A stretch of 64,000 nucleotides of DNA from NCBI RefSeq assembly GCF_002917105.1, contig NZ_PQFZ01000011.1, positions 1 to 64,000 on the forward strand, written 5' to 3'. The notes beneath the pieces were generated by a model. It saw only the letters and a program-made list of their open reading frames with translations. It searched no databases and was not told the DNA's origin. This DNA is from Allobosea psychrotolerans. Lineage in GTDB: Bacteria > Pseudomonadota > Alphaproteobacteria > Rhizobiales > Beijerinckiaceae. The position numbers and the translations under genes are program-made. Positions 1 through 7,379 of this stretch are shown piece after piece; positions within the stretch are counted from its first letter, which is position 1; each line of letters starts with the position of its first letter.

Positions 1-61
1 AACGCAATCGTCAGAGACAACACACCCTGGCGAACACAAAACCCTTGACCAACAACACAGC

Positions 62-160
62 CGCTCATCCGGCGCTGCGCGCCACCTTCTCCCGCCAGGG
101 GAGAAGGGGAGAGGCGGGCATGTGCCCGGCTCCCTTCGGAGGGTTCCCCGCGCCTTATCT
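62..160. repeat. Intergenic repeat, simple copy
   Basis: A GC-rich palindromic stretch with facing CTCCC/GGGAG runs and a small hairpin around GGGCATGTGCCC. It ends with GGTTCCCCGCGCCT at 142-155. The same terminus, in one orientation or the other, recurs at 6514-6527, 9910-9923 and 10271-10283, so this is the simplest of the copies in the window. I see no gene in bases 1-175. Confidence 0.55.
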
Positions 161-175
161 ACGCAAGGACGGGGC

Positions 176-1732
176 TCAGATCACCGCCTCGATCAGGAAC
201 GGCCCCTTCCTGCCGAGCGCGCCCTTGAATAGCTTGGTGAACTCCTCCGCCGTCGTGGCGCGGGCGGCTTCGACGCCCATGCCGCGCGCCATCGAGACCC
301 AGTCCAGCGCCGGCTCGTCGAGGTTCAGCATCAGCTTGGCGTTGCGGCCGAAATCATTGACGCCGACGGCGCGCATCTCGCCATGCAGGATCGCATAGGT
401 CCGGTTGGCGAAGATCACCGTGACGACATCGAGATTCTCACGCGCCTGCGTCCAGAGCCCCTGCACCGTATACATGCCCGAGCCGTCCGCCTGCATGGCG
501 ACGACCTTACGGTCGGGGCAGGCGACAGCCGCGCCCACCGCGAGCGGGATGCCTTCGCCGATCGCCCCGCCGGTGAGCTGGATATAGTCGTGCTGCGGCG
601 CGCTGTGGCAGTCGAAATAGAACATCCGGCCGGAGGAGACGGATTCGTCGCAGACGATGCAGTTCTCCGGCAGCAGGGTCGAGACGATGCTGCAAACCTT
701 GTCGGCGTCGAGCGTTCCCGTCGGCAGCGCCGGCTGCTCCCGGCGCGGCGGGGCGATGAAGGCAGGCGCCGTCTTCGTCGCGCCGAGCTCGTCGGTGAGG
801 GCGGCGACGGTGCCGGGCAGATCGTCGCCGGGCCGAGCCAGGGTCACGATCTCACAGCCCTCATGGACCAGCCGGCCGGGCTTGCCGGGATAGGCGAAGA
901 AGCCGACCGGGATCTGCGCGCCGATGAGGACGAGATAGTCGACGTCCTTGAGCTGATCGAGCGCCTTGTCGACGGGATAGTGGATCTTGGGCATGGCGAC
1001 GCGACCGGCGCCGCGCTGAACGCGCCCGTTCGACATCTGGCTGAAGATCTTCGCCCCCGTCGCGGCGCAGGCACGCGCCGCCATCTCCATCGGAGTCTCG
1101 CGCAGCGCGAGCCCGGTCAGCATGATCGCGGCGCGCGCGCCATGCTTGCGCAGCCCGGCGGCGACGTCGCGGATCGTGGCGGCGTCGACGCTTTTCAGCG
1201 CCGGCAGCTTCACCGGCTTCAGCTCGGCCGGCTCGACGCCGTTCCAGGCGCAATCGGCCGGCAGGATGACGGTGGTGACGCCCGGCAATGTCAGCGAGGC
1301 GACATAGGCTTCCTCGATCGCCGGGCCGACATCCTCGGCCGAGGCGATGCGGCGGACGAAATGCGACATCGGCCTGGCCAGGCTCTCGATGTCGCTGGTC
1401 AGCGGCGCGTCATGCTGGAGGTGATAGGTCGCGTGGTCGCCGACGACGTTGATCATCGGCGTCCAGGCGCGCCTTGCATTGTGCATGTTGGCGAGCGCGT
1501 TCGCCATGCCCGGCCCGCAATGCAGCAGGGTCGCAGCCGGCTTGTCGGCCATGCGGGCATAGCCGTCGGCCGCGCCGGTCACCACGCCCTCGAACAGGCC
1601 GAGCACGCAGCGCATCTGCGGCTTGCGGTCGAGCGCCGCGACGAAATGCATCTCGGAGGTGCCGGGATTGGCGAAGCAGACATCCACGTCGTTGACGAGG
1701 AGCGTGTCGCAGAGGCGGTCGGCGCCGTTCAT
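176..1732 (-). CDS. Thiamine-diphosphate-dependent enzyme, acetolactate synthase large subunit-like
   Basis: A ThDP-dependent decarboxylase/ligase of about 518 residues. The N-terminal ThDP-binding domain has the NPGTSE stretch and the conserved activating glutamate in LGLFEGVV followed by GAADGYARM. The C-terminal domain has the Mg/ThDP motif beginning ADGSGMYT and closing near FANRTY. It is shorter than true acetohydroxyacid synthases (about 570-590 residues) and closer to benzoylformate decarboxylase in size; no small regulatory subunit lies nearby, so valine/isoleucine synthesis is unlikely. Substrate unknown. The first ATG is at 1741, but the second (1732) has GGGA about 8 bases upstream and gives the usual family N-terminus MNGAD, so I use it. 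It is divergent from the ABC transporter at 2007 and may share its control region. Confidence 0.85.
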   Translation of the reverse strand: MNGADRLCDTLLVNDVDVCFANPGTSEMHFVAALDRKPQMRCVLGLFEGVVTGAADGYARMADKPAATLLHCGPGMANALANMHNARRAWTPMINVVGDHATYHLQHDAPLTSDIESLARPMSHFVRRIASAEDVGPAIEEAYVASLTLPGVTTVILPADCAWNGVEPAELKPVKLPALKSVDAATIRDVAAGLRKHGARAAIMLTGLALRETPMEMAARACAATGAKIFSQMSNGRVQRGAGRVAMPKIHYPVDKALDQLKDVDYLVLIGAQIPVGFFAYPGKPGRLVHEGCEIVTLARPGDDLPGTVAALTDELGATKTAPAFIAPPRREQPALPTGTLDADKVCSIVSTLLPENCIVCDESVSSGRMFYFDCHSAPQHDYIQLTGGAIGEGIPLAVGAAVACPDRKVVAMQADGSGMYTVQGLWTQARENLDVVTVIFANRTYAILHGEMRAVGVNDFGRNAKLMLNLDEPALDWVSMARGMGVEAARATTAEEFTKLFKGALGRKGPFLIEAVI

Positions 1733-1895
1733 TCGGATCATCCCGGACAGGGTTGGTGGAGAACGCGCTGAGCGCGAAAGGAGGCCTCAGGGGAAAAGAT
1801 GTTGGGCGCACTGTCAAACGCGAGAAATTCATGGCGGGGTCGAGATCGAGTGATGGGTGCCAAGGGCACCGCTCGAGAGCACGGCTTGACGGATT

Positions 1896-1905
1896 TGCAT
1901 ATGCA
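1896..1905. promoter_or_regulatory. Candidate HutC-type operator upstream of ABC transporter
   Basis: TGCATATGCA is a perfect 10-bp palindrome. The identical core lies at 13111-13120 in the divergent hutI/hutF promoter. Here it sits between a possible -35 (TTGACG, 1886-1891) and a weak -10 (TAACCT, 1908-1913; spacer 16), where a bound repressor would block RNA polymerase. The flanks are not symmetric, unlike the hut copy. Assignment to HutC is inference. Confidence 0.45.
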
Positions 1906-2006
1906 TTTAACCTTCCTTGGAACGAAGGTTGCATCTCGCCCGCTTCAGGGTGCGGTGGCGTCTCGCCGCCCGGATCATCCGACGACAACAGGGGAAGGCT
2001 CACGTC

Positions 2007-2969
2007 ATGACAGGTTTGAAGCGCATCGCGGCATTGGCCGGCATCGGCCTCACCGGCCTCATCGCGGCGGGCGCCGCGCAGGCGCAGACCAAGGTCGCCA
2101 TCGGCATCTCAGGCTGGACCGGCTTTGCCCCGCTGGTGCTGGCCAAGGAGGCCGGGATCTTCGCCAAGAACGGCCTCGACGTCACCATCAAGAAGATCCC
2201 GCAGAAGGACCGTCACCTCGCCATGGCCTCGGGCGACATCCAGTGCGCCGCGACCACCGTCGAGACCTGGATCGTCTGGGACGGCGCGGGCGTGAAGAGC
2301 AAGCAGATCTTCCAGCTCGACAAGAGCTACGGCGCCGACGGCATGGTGACGCGCAGCGCGATCGGCTCGATCAAGGACCTCAAGGGCAAGACCGTGGCGG
2401 CCTCGGCACCTGGCACCTCGCCCTATTTCGCGCTGGCCTGGATGCTCAAGGAGAACGGCATGTCCGTGAAGGACGTGACCGTGGTCAATATGGAGCCCGG
2501 CCCGGCGGCGCAGGCCTTCATCGCCGGCCAGAACGACGCGGCCCTGACCTATGAGCCCTATCTCTCCGCCGTGCGCGAGAAGCCCGAGGCCGGCAAGATC
2601 ATCGCCACCACGCTCGACTACCCGATGGTGATGGACACGCTGGGCTGCACGCCCGCCTTCCTCGCCGCCAATGACGATGCCGCCAAGGCGCTGACCAAGA
2701 GCTATTTCGAGGCTCTCGACCTGATCAAGGCCGACAAGGACAAGGCCTATGGCATCATGGGCGCGGATGTGAAGCAGAGCGGCGAGCAGTTCGGCAAGTC
2801 GGCCGCCTACCTGCGCTGGTCCGATGCCGCGGGCAACAAGACGTTCTTCTCCGGGGAATGGCAGGCCTTTTCCGCCAAGGCCGCCGACCTCCTGCTCGAG
2901 ATCGGGCTGATCAAGGCGAAGCCGGATCTCGGCACGCTGATCGAGACGAAATACGTCATCGGCGGCTGA
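2007..2969 (+). CDS. ABC transporter substrate-binding protein, NMT1/SsuA/TauA type
   Basis: Periplasmic solute-binding protein of 320 residues. Residues 1-27 are a Sec signal peptide ending AAGAAQAQ; the mature protein begins TKVAIGISGWTGFAPLVLAKEAG, typical of the NMT1/THI5/SsuA family that binds sulfonates, nitrate, pyrimidines and other small polar ligands. The start at 2007 is chosen because GGGGAAGG lies 8 bases upstream and a longer reading frame would put residues before the signal peptide. It is the first gene of an operon with a glycosylase (2975), permease (3481) and ATPase (4251). The ligand cannot be read from sequence. The hut-like operator at 1896 suggests a histidine-pathway compound, but this is inference. 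Confidence 0.88.
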   Translation: MTGLKRIAALAGIGLTGLIAAGAAQAQTKVAIGISGWTGFAPLVLAKEAGIFAKNGLDVTIKKIPQKDRHLAMASGDIQCAATTVETWIVWDGAGVKSKQIFQLDKSYGADGMVTRSAIGSIKDLKGKTVAASAPGTSPYFALAWMLKENGMSVKDVTVVNMEPGPAAQAFIAGQNDAALTYEPYLSAVREKPEAGKIIATTLDYPMVMDTLGCTPAFLAANDDAAKALTKSYFEALDLIKADKDKAYGIMGADVKQSGEQFGKSAAYLRWSDAAGNKTFFSGEWQAFSAKAADLLLEIGLIKAKPDLGTLIETKYVIGG

Positions 2970-2974
2970 ACCGG

Positions 2975-3484
2975 GTGATCCTGCCCGATGTCCTGCGTCC
3001 CGGCTTGCGTATCGTGTTTTGCGGCACGCAGGCCGGGGCGGCCTCGGCGCGTCGCGGGGCCTATTATGCCGGGCCGGGCAACAAATTCTGGAAAACCCTG
3101 CATGAGGTTGGGCTGATCACCGAGCGGCTCGGTCCGATGGATTTCCACGATCTGCCGCGATACGGCATTGGCTTGACCGACATCGCCAAGGCGACTTCGG
3201 GGCCGGACGCCGCCTTGCTGCGATCCCATTTCGATGTCGAGAGCTTCATGAGCAAGATCAGGGCGCATGCCCCAGCCATCGTCGCCTTCAACGGCAAGCG
3301 GGCGGCACAAGTGGCTCTCGGTCTCCCCGGCCCGGCGATGTCCTATGGCCTGCAAGCGGTGAAGATCGCGGAAACCGCAGCCTTCGTCCTGCCTTCGACC
3401 TCGGGCGCGGCGGCTGGCTTCTGGTCGATCGAGCCCTGGCGGGAACTGGCCTCGCTCGCAGGGACCAGGGGAGCCGCCGCATGA
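2975..3484 (+). CDS. Mug/TDG-like uracil-DNA glycosylase family protein
   Basis: A 169-residue member of the mismatch-specific uracil-DNA glycosylase (Mug, family 2) fold. VILPDVLRPGLRIVFCG matches the N-terminus of E. coli Mug, and GAYYAGPGNKFWKTL matches its following block. Two catalytic motifs differ: the GINPG loop, whose Asn activates water in Mug, reads GTQAG, and the NPSG intercalation motif reads STSG. Excision activity or specificity may therefore differ. The GTG start at 2975 gives the family N-terminus; an ATG at 2858 would overlap the binding-protein gene and adds an unrelated stretch. It begins 5 bases after the binding-protein stop and overlaps the permease start by 4 bases (ATGA), so it is translationally embedded in a transport operon. 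Confidence 0.8.
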   Translation: MILPDVLRPGLRIVFCGTQAGAASARRGAYYAGPGNKFWKTLHEVGLITERLGPMDFHDLPRYGIGLTDIAKATSGPDAALLRSHFDVESFMSKIRAHAPAIVAFNGKRAAQVALGLPGPAMSYGLQAVKIAETAAFVLPSTSGAAAGFWSIEPWRELASLAGTRGAAA

Positions 3485-4254
3485 AACCGCTTCAGCCGGT
3501 CTCGGGCGGCGCAAGGATCGGCTATGGCGTCGCCTTCTTCGCGGTGTTCGTCCTGGCCTGGTCCGCCGCGACCTTCGGCGGCTATGTGCAGCGGCTGTTC
3601 CTGGCCGACCCGCTCACCATGCTGCGGGAAGGCTACAGCCTGCTGGTCCAGTACGGCTTCGCCTTCGATATCGGCATGACGATCTGGCGGGTCGTCGGCG
3701 GCTTCGTGCTGGCGGTCATCGTCGCGTTGCCGCTCGGCATCCTGATGGGCGCCTACAAGCCGGTCGAGGCCTTCCTCGAACCCTTCGTCTCCTTCGCGCG
3801 TTATCTGCCGGCCTCGGCCTTCATTCCGCTCCTGATCCTCTGGGCCGGCATCGGCGAGGCGCAGAAGCTGCTCGTCATCTTCATCGGCTCGGTCTTCCAG
3901 CTCATCTTGATGATCGCGGTCGCGGTCGGCGGCGTCCGGCGCGATCTCGTCGATGCCGCCTATACGCTGGGCGCCAGCGACAGCTCGGTGGTCAGGCGCG
4001 TGCTCCTGCCCAATGCCGCCCCCGAGATCGCCGAGATCTTCCGCCTCGTGCTCGGCTGGGCCTGGACCTATGTCATCGTCGCCGAACTGATCGGCTCGTC
4101 ATCGGGCATCGGCCACATGATCACCGACAGCCAGGCGCTGCTCAATACCGGCCAGATCATCTTCGGCATCATCGTCATCGGGCTGATCGGCCTGGTCTCG
4201 GATTTCCTGTTCAAGGCGGTCAACCAGCGCCTGTTTCCATGGGCTAAGGCGTGA
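3481..4254 (+). CDS. ABC transporter permease, SsuC/TauC type
   Basis: Inner-membrane permease of 257 residues with about six hydrophobic helices. The cytoplasmic EAA loop, which contacts the ATPase, is visible at DAAYTLGASDSSVVRRVLLP. The C-terminal half, with WAYVIVAEL-like and SSGIGHMI segments, is typical of BPD_transp_1 permeases for taurine, sulfonates and nitrate. The start overlaps the stop of the glycosylase gene, and the stop overlaps the GTG start of the ATPase, so all three are probably translated from one message. It should pair with the binding protein at 2007. Confidence 0.9.
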   Translation: MKPLQPVSGGARIGYGVAFFAVFVLAWSAATFGGYVQRLFLADPLTMLREGYSLLVQYGFAFDIGMTIWRVVGGFVLAVIVALPLGILMGAYKPVEAFLEPFVSFARYLPASAFIPLLILWAGIGEAQKLLVIFIGSVFQLILMIAVAVGGVRRDLVDAAYTLGASDSSVVRRVLLPNAAPEIAEIFRLVLGWAWTYVIVAELIGSSSGIGHMITDSQALLNTGQIIFGIIVIGLIGLVSDFLFKAVNQRLFPWAKA

Positions 4255-5036
4255 GCAAGCTGATCATCGAGAATGTCGGCAAGGTCTTTCCGGCCCAGCG
4301 CGGCGGTCAACCGACGCGCGCCCTGACGCCGACGACGCTCAGCGTCGCGGATAACGACTTCATCACGATTCTCGGCCCGTCGGGCTGCGGAAAATCCACG
4401 CTGCTGCGCATCATCGGCGGGCTCGAGACGGCAAGCGAGGGCCGCATCCTGCTCGACGGTGCGCCTGTCTCCGGGCCCGGTGCCGATCGTGGTTTCGTCT
4501 TCCAGAGCTACACGCTGTTTCCCTGGTTGACGGTGATCGAGAACATCGCCTTCGGCCTGCGCGAGAAGGGCGTGCCCGAGCGCGAGCGGCTCGATCTCGC
4601 CCGCGACTGGGCCGGCCGCGTCGGGCTCTCCGCCTTCGTCGATCATTTCCCCAAACAGCTCTCGGGCGGCATGCAGCAGCGCACCGCGATCGCGCGTGCG
4701 CTCGCCAACGACCCCAAGATCCTGCTGCTCGACGAGCCTTTTGGGGCGCTCGACAACCAGACCCGCGCCCTGATGCAGGAGATGCTGCTCGGCATCTGGG
4801 AGCGCGAGCAGAAGACCGTGCTCTTCGTCACCCACGATATCGAGGAGGCGATCTTCGTCGGTTCGCGCGTCGTGGTGATGAGCGCCCGGCCCGGCCGGAT
4901 CAAGGCCGATATCACGGTCGATCTGCCCCATCCGCGTCCCTACACCATCAAGACGAGCCCGGAGTTCGTGGCGTTGAAGGAGCGGCTGGTCGAGGAGATC
5001 CGCGTCGAGGCCGTGCTGGCGGCGGAGGTCCACTAG
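4251..5036 (+). CDS. ABC transporter ATP-binding protein, SsuB/TauB type
   Basis: Cytoplasmic ATPase of 261 residues. Walker A is GPSGCGKST, the signature is LSGGMQQR, Walker B is ILLLDEPFGALD, and the switch histidine is in VTHDIEEA. Length and motifs fit the nitrate/sulfonate/taurine subfamily. It starts with GTG overlapping the permease stop by 4 bases. It is the last gene of the operon; the 140 bases before cfa contain a small GGCTATT/AATAGCC hairpin. Confidence 0.92.
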   Translation: MSKLIIENVGKVFPAQRGGQPTRALTPTTLSVADNDFITILGPSGCGKSTLLRIIGGLETASEGRILLDGAPVSGPGADRGFVFQSYTLFPWLTVIENIAFGLREKGVPERERLDLARDWAGRVGLSAFVDHFPKQLSGGMQQRTAIARALANDPKILLLDEPFGALDNQTRALMQEMLLGIWEREQKTVLFVTHDIEEAIFVGSRVVVMSARPGRIKADITVDLPHPRPYTIKTSPEFVALKERLVEEIRVEAVLAAEVH

Positions 5037-5176
5037 AACCTGCCCGCGCAACCATCGCCCCGCAGCTCGCCCGATATGCGGCAGGTGATGGTCTGAATTG
5101 CAGGAAAAGGGCTATTTTGTTGCAATAGCCGCTTGCCATCTTATCTCCAAAGGGGTGCTGCCATGAGGTGGGGCCG

Positions 5177-6370
5177 ATGCACGCGCTTATCGCAAGGATG
5201 TTGTCCCGGCTGGTGAAGGAGCCGCGGATCGATGTTGTGTTCGCCGATGGATCTCTGCAATCCGTCGGGAAGGGAAGTACGCCCGCATTCAGGATGCGCA
5301 TCGCCGACCGGCCGACCGAGCTCCAGCTCGCGCTGGACCCGGAGCTGGCTCTCGGCGAGGCGGTGATGGAGGGGCGCGTCGTGGTCGAGCGCGGCAGCCT
5401 CTACGATCTGCTGGACGTGCTGGTCGCAGGTGTTCACCGTAACCCTCCGACAGCCTGGGCCAGGGCGCTGGCGCAGCTGAGGACCAGCGTCCGGCGCTTC
5501 CACCAGCACAACACGCTTGGCTTGGCACGGCGCAACGTCGCCCATCACTATGATCTCAAATCGGAGTTCTTCCGGCTCTTCCTCGATGAGGACATGCAGT
5601 ATTCCTGCGCTTATTTCCCGACGCCGCAGACCTCGCTCGCCGAGGCCCAGATCGCCAAGAAGCGGCACATCCTGGCCAAGCTCGCGATCAGGCCGGGCCA
5701 GAGCGTGCTTGATATCGGCTCGGGCTGGGGAGGGCTCGGCCTGACGATCGCGCGCGAGGCAGGCGCGAAGGTGACCGGGGTCACGCTCTCGCAGGAGCAG
5801 CTCGCCGTCGCCAGGGAGCGCGCGACCGCGGCAGGCCTGCCGGTCGATTTCCGCCTGCAGGATTACCGCGACGTCCCCGAACGCTTCGACCGGATCGTCT
5901 CGGTCGGCATGTTCGAGCATGTCGGCGTCGGCTATTACCGTACCTTCTTCCGCAAGATTGCGGAGCTTTTGAAGGAAGACGGCGTCGCGCTGATCCACAC
6001 GATTGGCCGCAGCTCGCCGCCCGGCGCGACCAACCCCTTCATCGCCAAATACATCTTCCCGGGCGGCTACATCCCGGCGATGTCGGAGGTAACGGCGGCC
6101 GTCGAGCGTGAAGGCCTGATCATCTCCGATGTCGAGGTGCTCCGCCTGCATTATGCCGAGACGCTGAAGGCCTGGCGCGAGCGCTTCCTGGCCCGCCGCG
6201 CTGAGGCGGTTGCGATGTATGACGAGCGCTTCGCCCGGATGTGGGAGTTCTATCTCGCAGCCTCGGAGGCGAGCTTCCGGCATGACGACCTCGTCGTCTT
6301 CCAGTTCCAGCTCACCAAGCGCCTCGATACGCTGCCGATGACACGCGGCTACATGGAGCAGCCGCAATAG
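5177..6370 (+). CDS. cfa: Cyclopropane-fatty-acyl-phospholipid synthase
   Basis: SAM-dependent methyltransferase of about 397 residues that adds a methylene bridge across unsaturated acyl chains of membrane phospholipids, usually in stationary phase or acid stress. The SAM-binding motif is VLDIGSGWGGLGL in the middle of the protein. The N-terminal lipid-binding domain and the HYDLKSEFFRLFLD and MQYSCAYF blocks are family-typical. ATG 5177 is preceded by GAGGTGGGG; an in-frame GTG at 5168 would add three residues. It appears monocistronic, bounded downstream by a repeat block. Confidence 0.93.
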   Translation: MHALIARMLSRLVKEPRIDVVFADGSLQSVGKGSTPAFRMRIADRPTELQLALDPELALGEAVMEGRVVVERGSLYDLLDVLVAGVHRNPPTAWARALAQLRTSVRRFHQHNTLGLARRNVAHHYDLKSEFFRLFLDEDMQYSCAYFPTPQTSLAEAQIAKKRHILAKLAIRPGQSVLDIGSGWGGLGLTIAREAGAKVTGVTLSQEQLAVARERATAAGLPVDFRLQDYRDVPERFDRIVSVGMFEHVGVGYYRTFFRKIAELLKEDGVALIHTIGRSSPPGATNPFIAKYIFPGGYIPAMSEVTAAVEREGLIISDVEVLRLHYAETLKAWRERFLARRAEAVAMYDERFARMWEFYLAASEASFRHDDLVVFQFQLTKRLDTLPMTRGYMEQPQ

Positions 6371-6400
6371 CGGCTGCGGCTAGCGGAAGGGCGCTGGAAA

Positions 6401-6675
6401 CCCTTCTCCCAGCCATCTCGGGCGTGCCCGAGATGGGCAACCCTAAGTGTTAAAGTCGGCGACAGCCGACTTTAATGGGGAGAATGGAAGGGGGCGGCGC
6501 GGCAGTGGCGAAAAGGCGCGGGGAACCCCTCTCCTGTAAGGAGAGGGGCAGGGGTGAGGTATAGGCCCCTGAACCAGTTGCGTAAAAACCTCGCAGCGAG
6601 ACTGCGGTGAGGGTACGGCCAAAGCGTCGAACGGCCGACACCTCACCCTACCCTCTCCTTACAGGAGAGGGGTCT
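6401..6675. repeat. Composite nested palindromic repeat
   Basis: Non-coding block between cfa and hutD. An outer CCCTTCTCCC/GGGGAGAA pair encloses a two-hairpin unit: hairpin A with arms 6414-6423 and 6426-6435, hairpin B with perfect 11-base arms 6450-6460 and 6465-6475, and a 14-base linker ending GTG. A second repeat follows, opened by the shared terminus at 6514-6527, with hairpins of CCCTCTCC/GGAGAGGG at 6526-6548 and 6652-6671 facing each other around a middle that resembles 10020-10180. Confidence 0.75.
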
Positions 6676-6686
6676 GCGTCGCGGCC

Positions 6687-6788
6687 CTATTCCCGCCGCC
6701 GCAGCAGCACCGTTCCCAGGATCGCGACGCCGCCAAGGGCCCGCGCGGGCGAGGGCTGTTCGCCGAAGATCGCCAGACGGGCGAGCCT
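6687..6788 (-). pseudogene. 3' remnant of an EamA/DMT-family transporter gene
   Basis: About 34 codons on the minus strand read into LAIFGEQPSPARALGGVAIL followed by GTVLLRRRE and a TAG stop (6687-6689). This is the typical last transmembrane segment and tail of EamA (drug/metabolite) transporters, where FGE, SP..LLGG and a hydrophobic helix close the protein. The upstream nine-tenths of the gene is missing: the similarity ends just before the hutD stop at 6796. The frame stays open into hutD, but the translation there is shadow. I read it as a truncated gene at the left edge of the hut cluster. Confidence 0.6.
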
Positions 6789-6795
6789 GACGCAG

Positions 6796-7377
6796 TCAGC
6801 TCGTCGGCACCAGCGTGATCGCGAAGATCTCGTTTTCGGGATTATTGGCGCTGAGTTCCACCTGCGCCGGGCCATCCAGAAGCGCGCTGTCGCCAGGCGC
6901 GAGTATTTCGGCTCCGCGTGACCATGTGACGGTCCAATCGCCGGCGGGCGCGACGAGGACGAGCAGCCCGGCATCGATCCCGACGGCGTGCGAGCTCGCT
7001 CCGATGATGCGCCGCATCGCGTGAGTCCAGCCGCCACGCCGGCTCATCACGTTGAGGTCGTCGATCGGCCCGGCGACGAGCTGGCCTGCGACAGCACGGT
7101 CGGCCGCGAAGGCGAAGGGCTCTGTCTGCCGGTCGAGCATGACGGTCTCGCCGTCACTGAGGGCGAGGCGGATGCCGTCGCCGCGCAGCACCGCAAGGGT
7201 CCTGTCGATGCCGGGGAAGCTGGAGAACGGCCCGTCGCCGCCGACATGCGCCATGGAGATGCGCCAGTCGAAGGCATCGAGCGAAGCACCTTGCGGATGC
7301 AGGGCGATTTCGGTCGTGGTGCCGCCGCCATTCTTCCACGGCATGGCGCGGCATTCGCTGGCTCGGATCAGGCGCAT
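6796..7377 (-). CDS. hutD: HutD family protein
   Basis: Cupin-fold protein of 193 residues, commonly found in proteobacterial hut clusters and thought to modulate histidine use, possibly by binding formylglutamate or urocanate; no enzyme activity is established. The N-terminal block MRLIRASECRAMPWKNGGGT, then FDWRISMAHV and GPFSSFPGIDR, are HutD hallmarks. The ATG at 7377 lies 2 bases after the hutU stop, so it is co-translated as the last gene of hutG-hutU-hutD. Confidence 0.92.
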   Translation of the reverse strand: MRLIRASECRAMPWKNGGGTTTEIALHPQGASLDAFDWRISMAHVGGDGPFSSFPGIDRTLAVLRGDGIRLALSDGETVMLDRQTEPFAFAADRAVAGQLVAGPIDDLNVMSRRGGWTHAMRRIIGASSHAVGIDAGLLVLVAPAGDWTVTWSRGAEILAPGDSALLDGPAQVELSANNPENEIFAITLVPTS

Positions 7378-7379
7378 GG

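Noticed and set aside
383..1771. A 462-codon plus-strand ORF opposite the ThDP enzyme gene
   Set aside because: Arg/Asp/Gly-rich shadow with no domain; the minus-strand protein has clear ThDP motifs.
2858..2974. ATG 2858 as start of the Mug-like protein
   Set aside because: It overlaps the end of the binding-protein gene and adds an Arg-rich stretch; GTG 2975 matches the family N-terminus.
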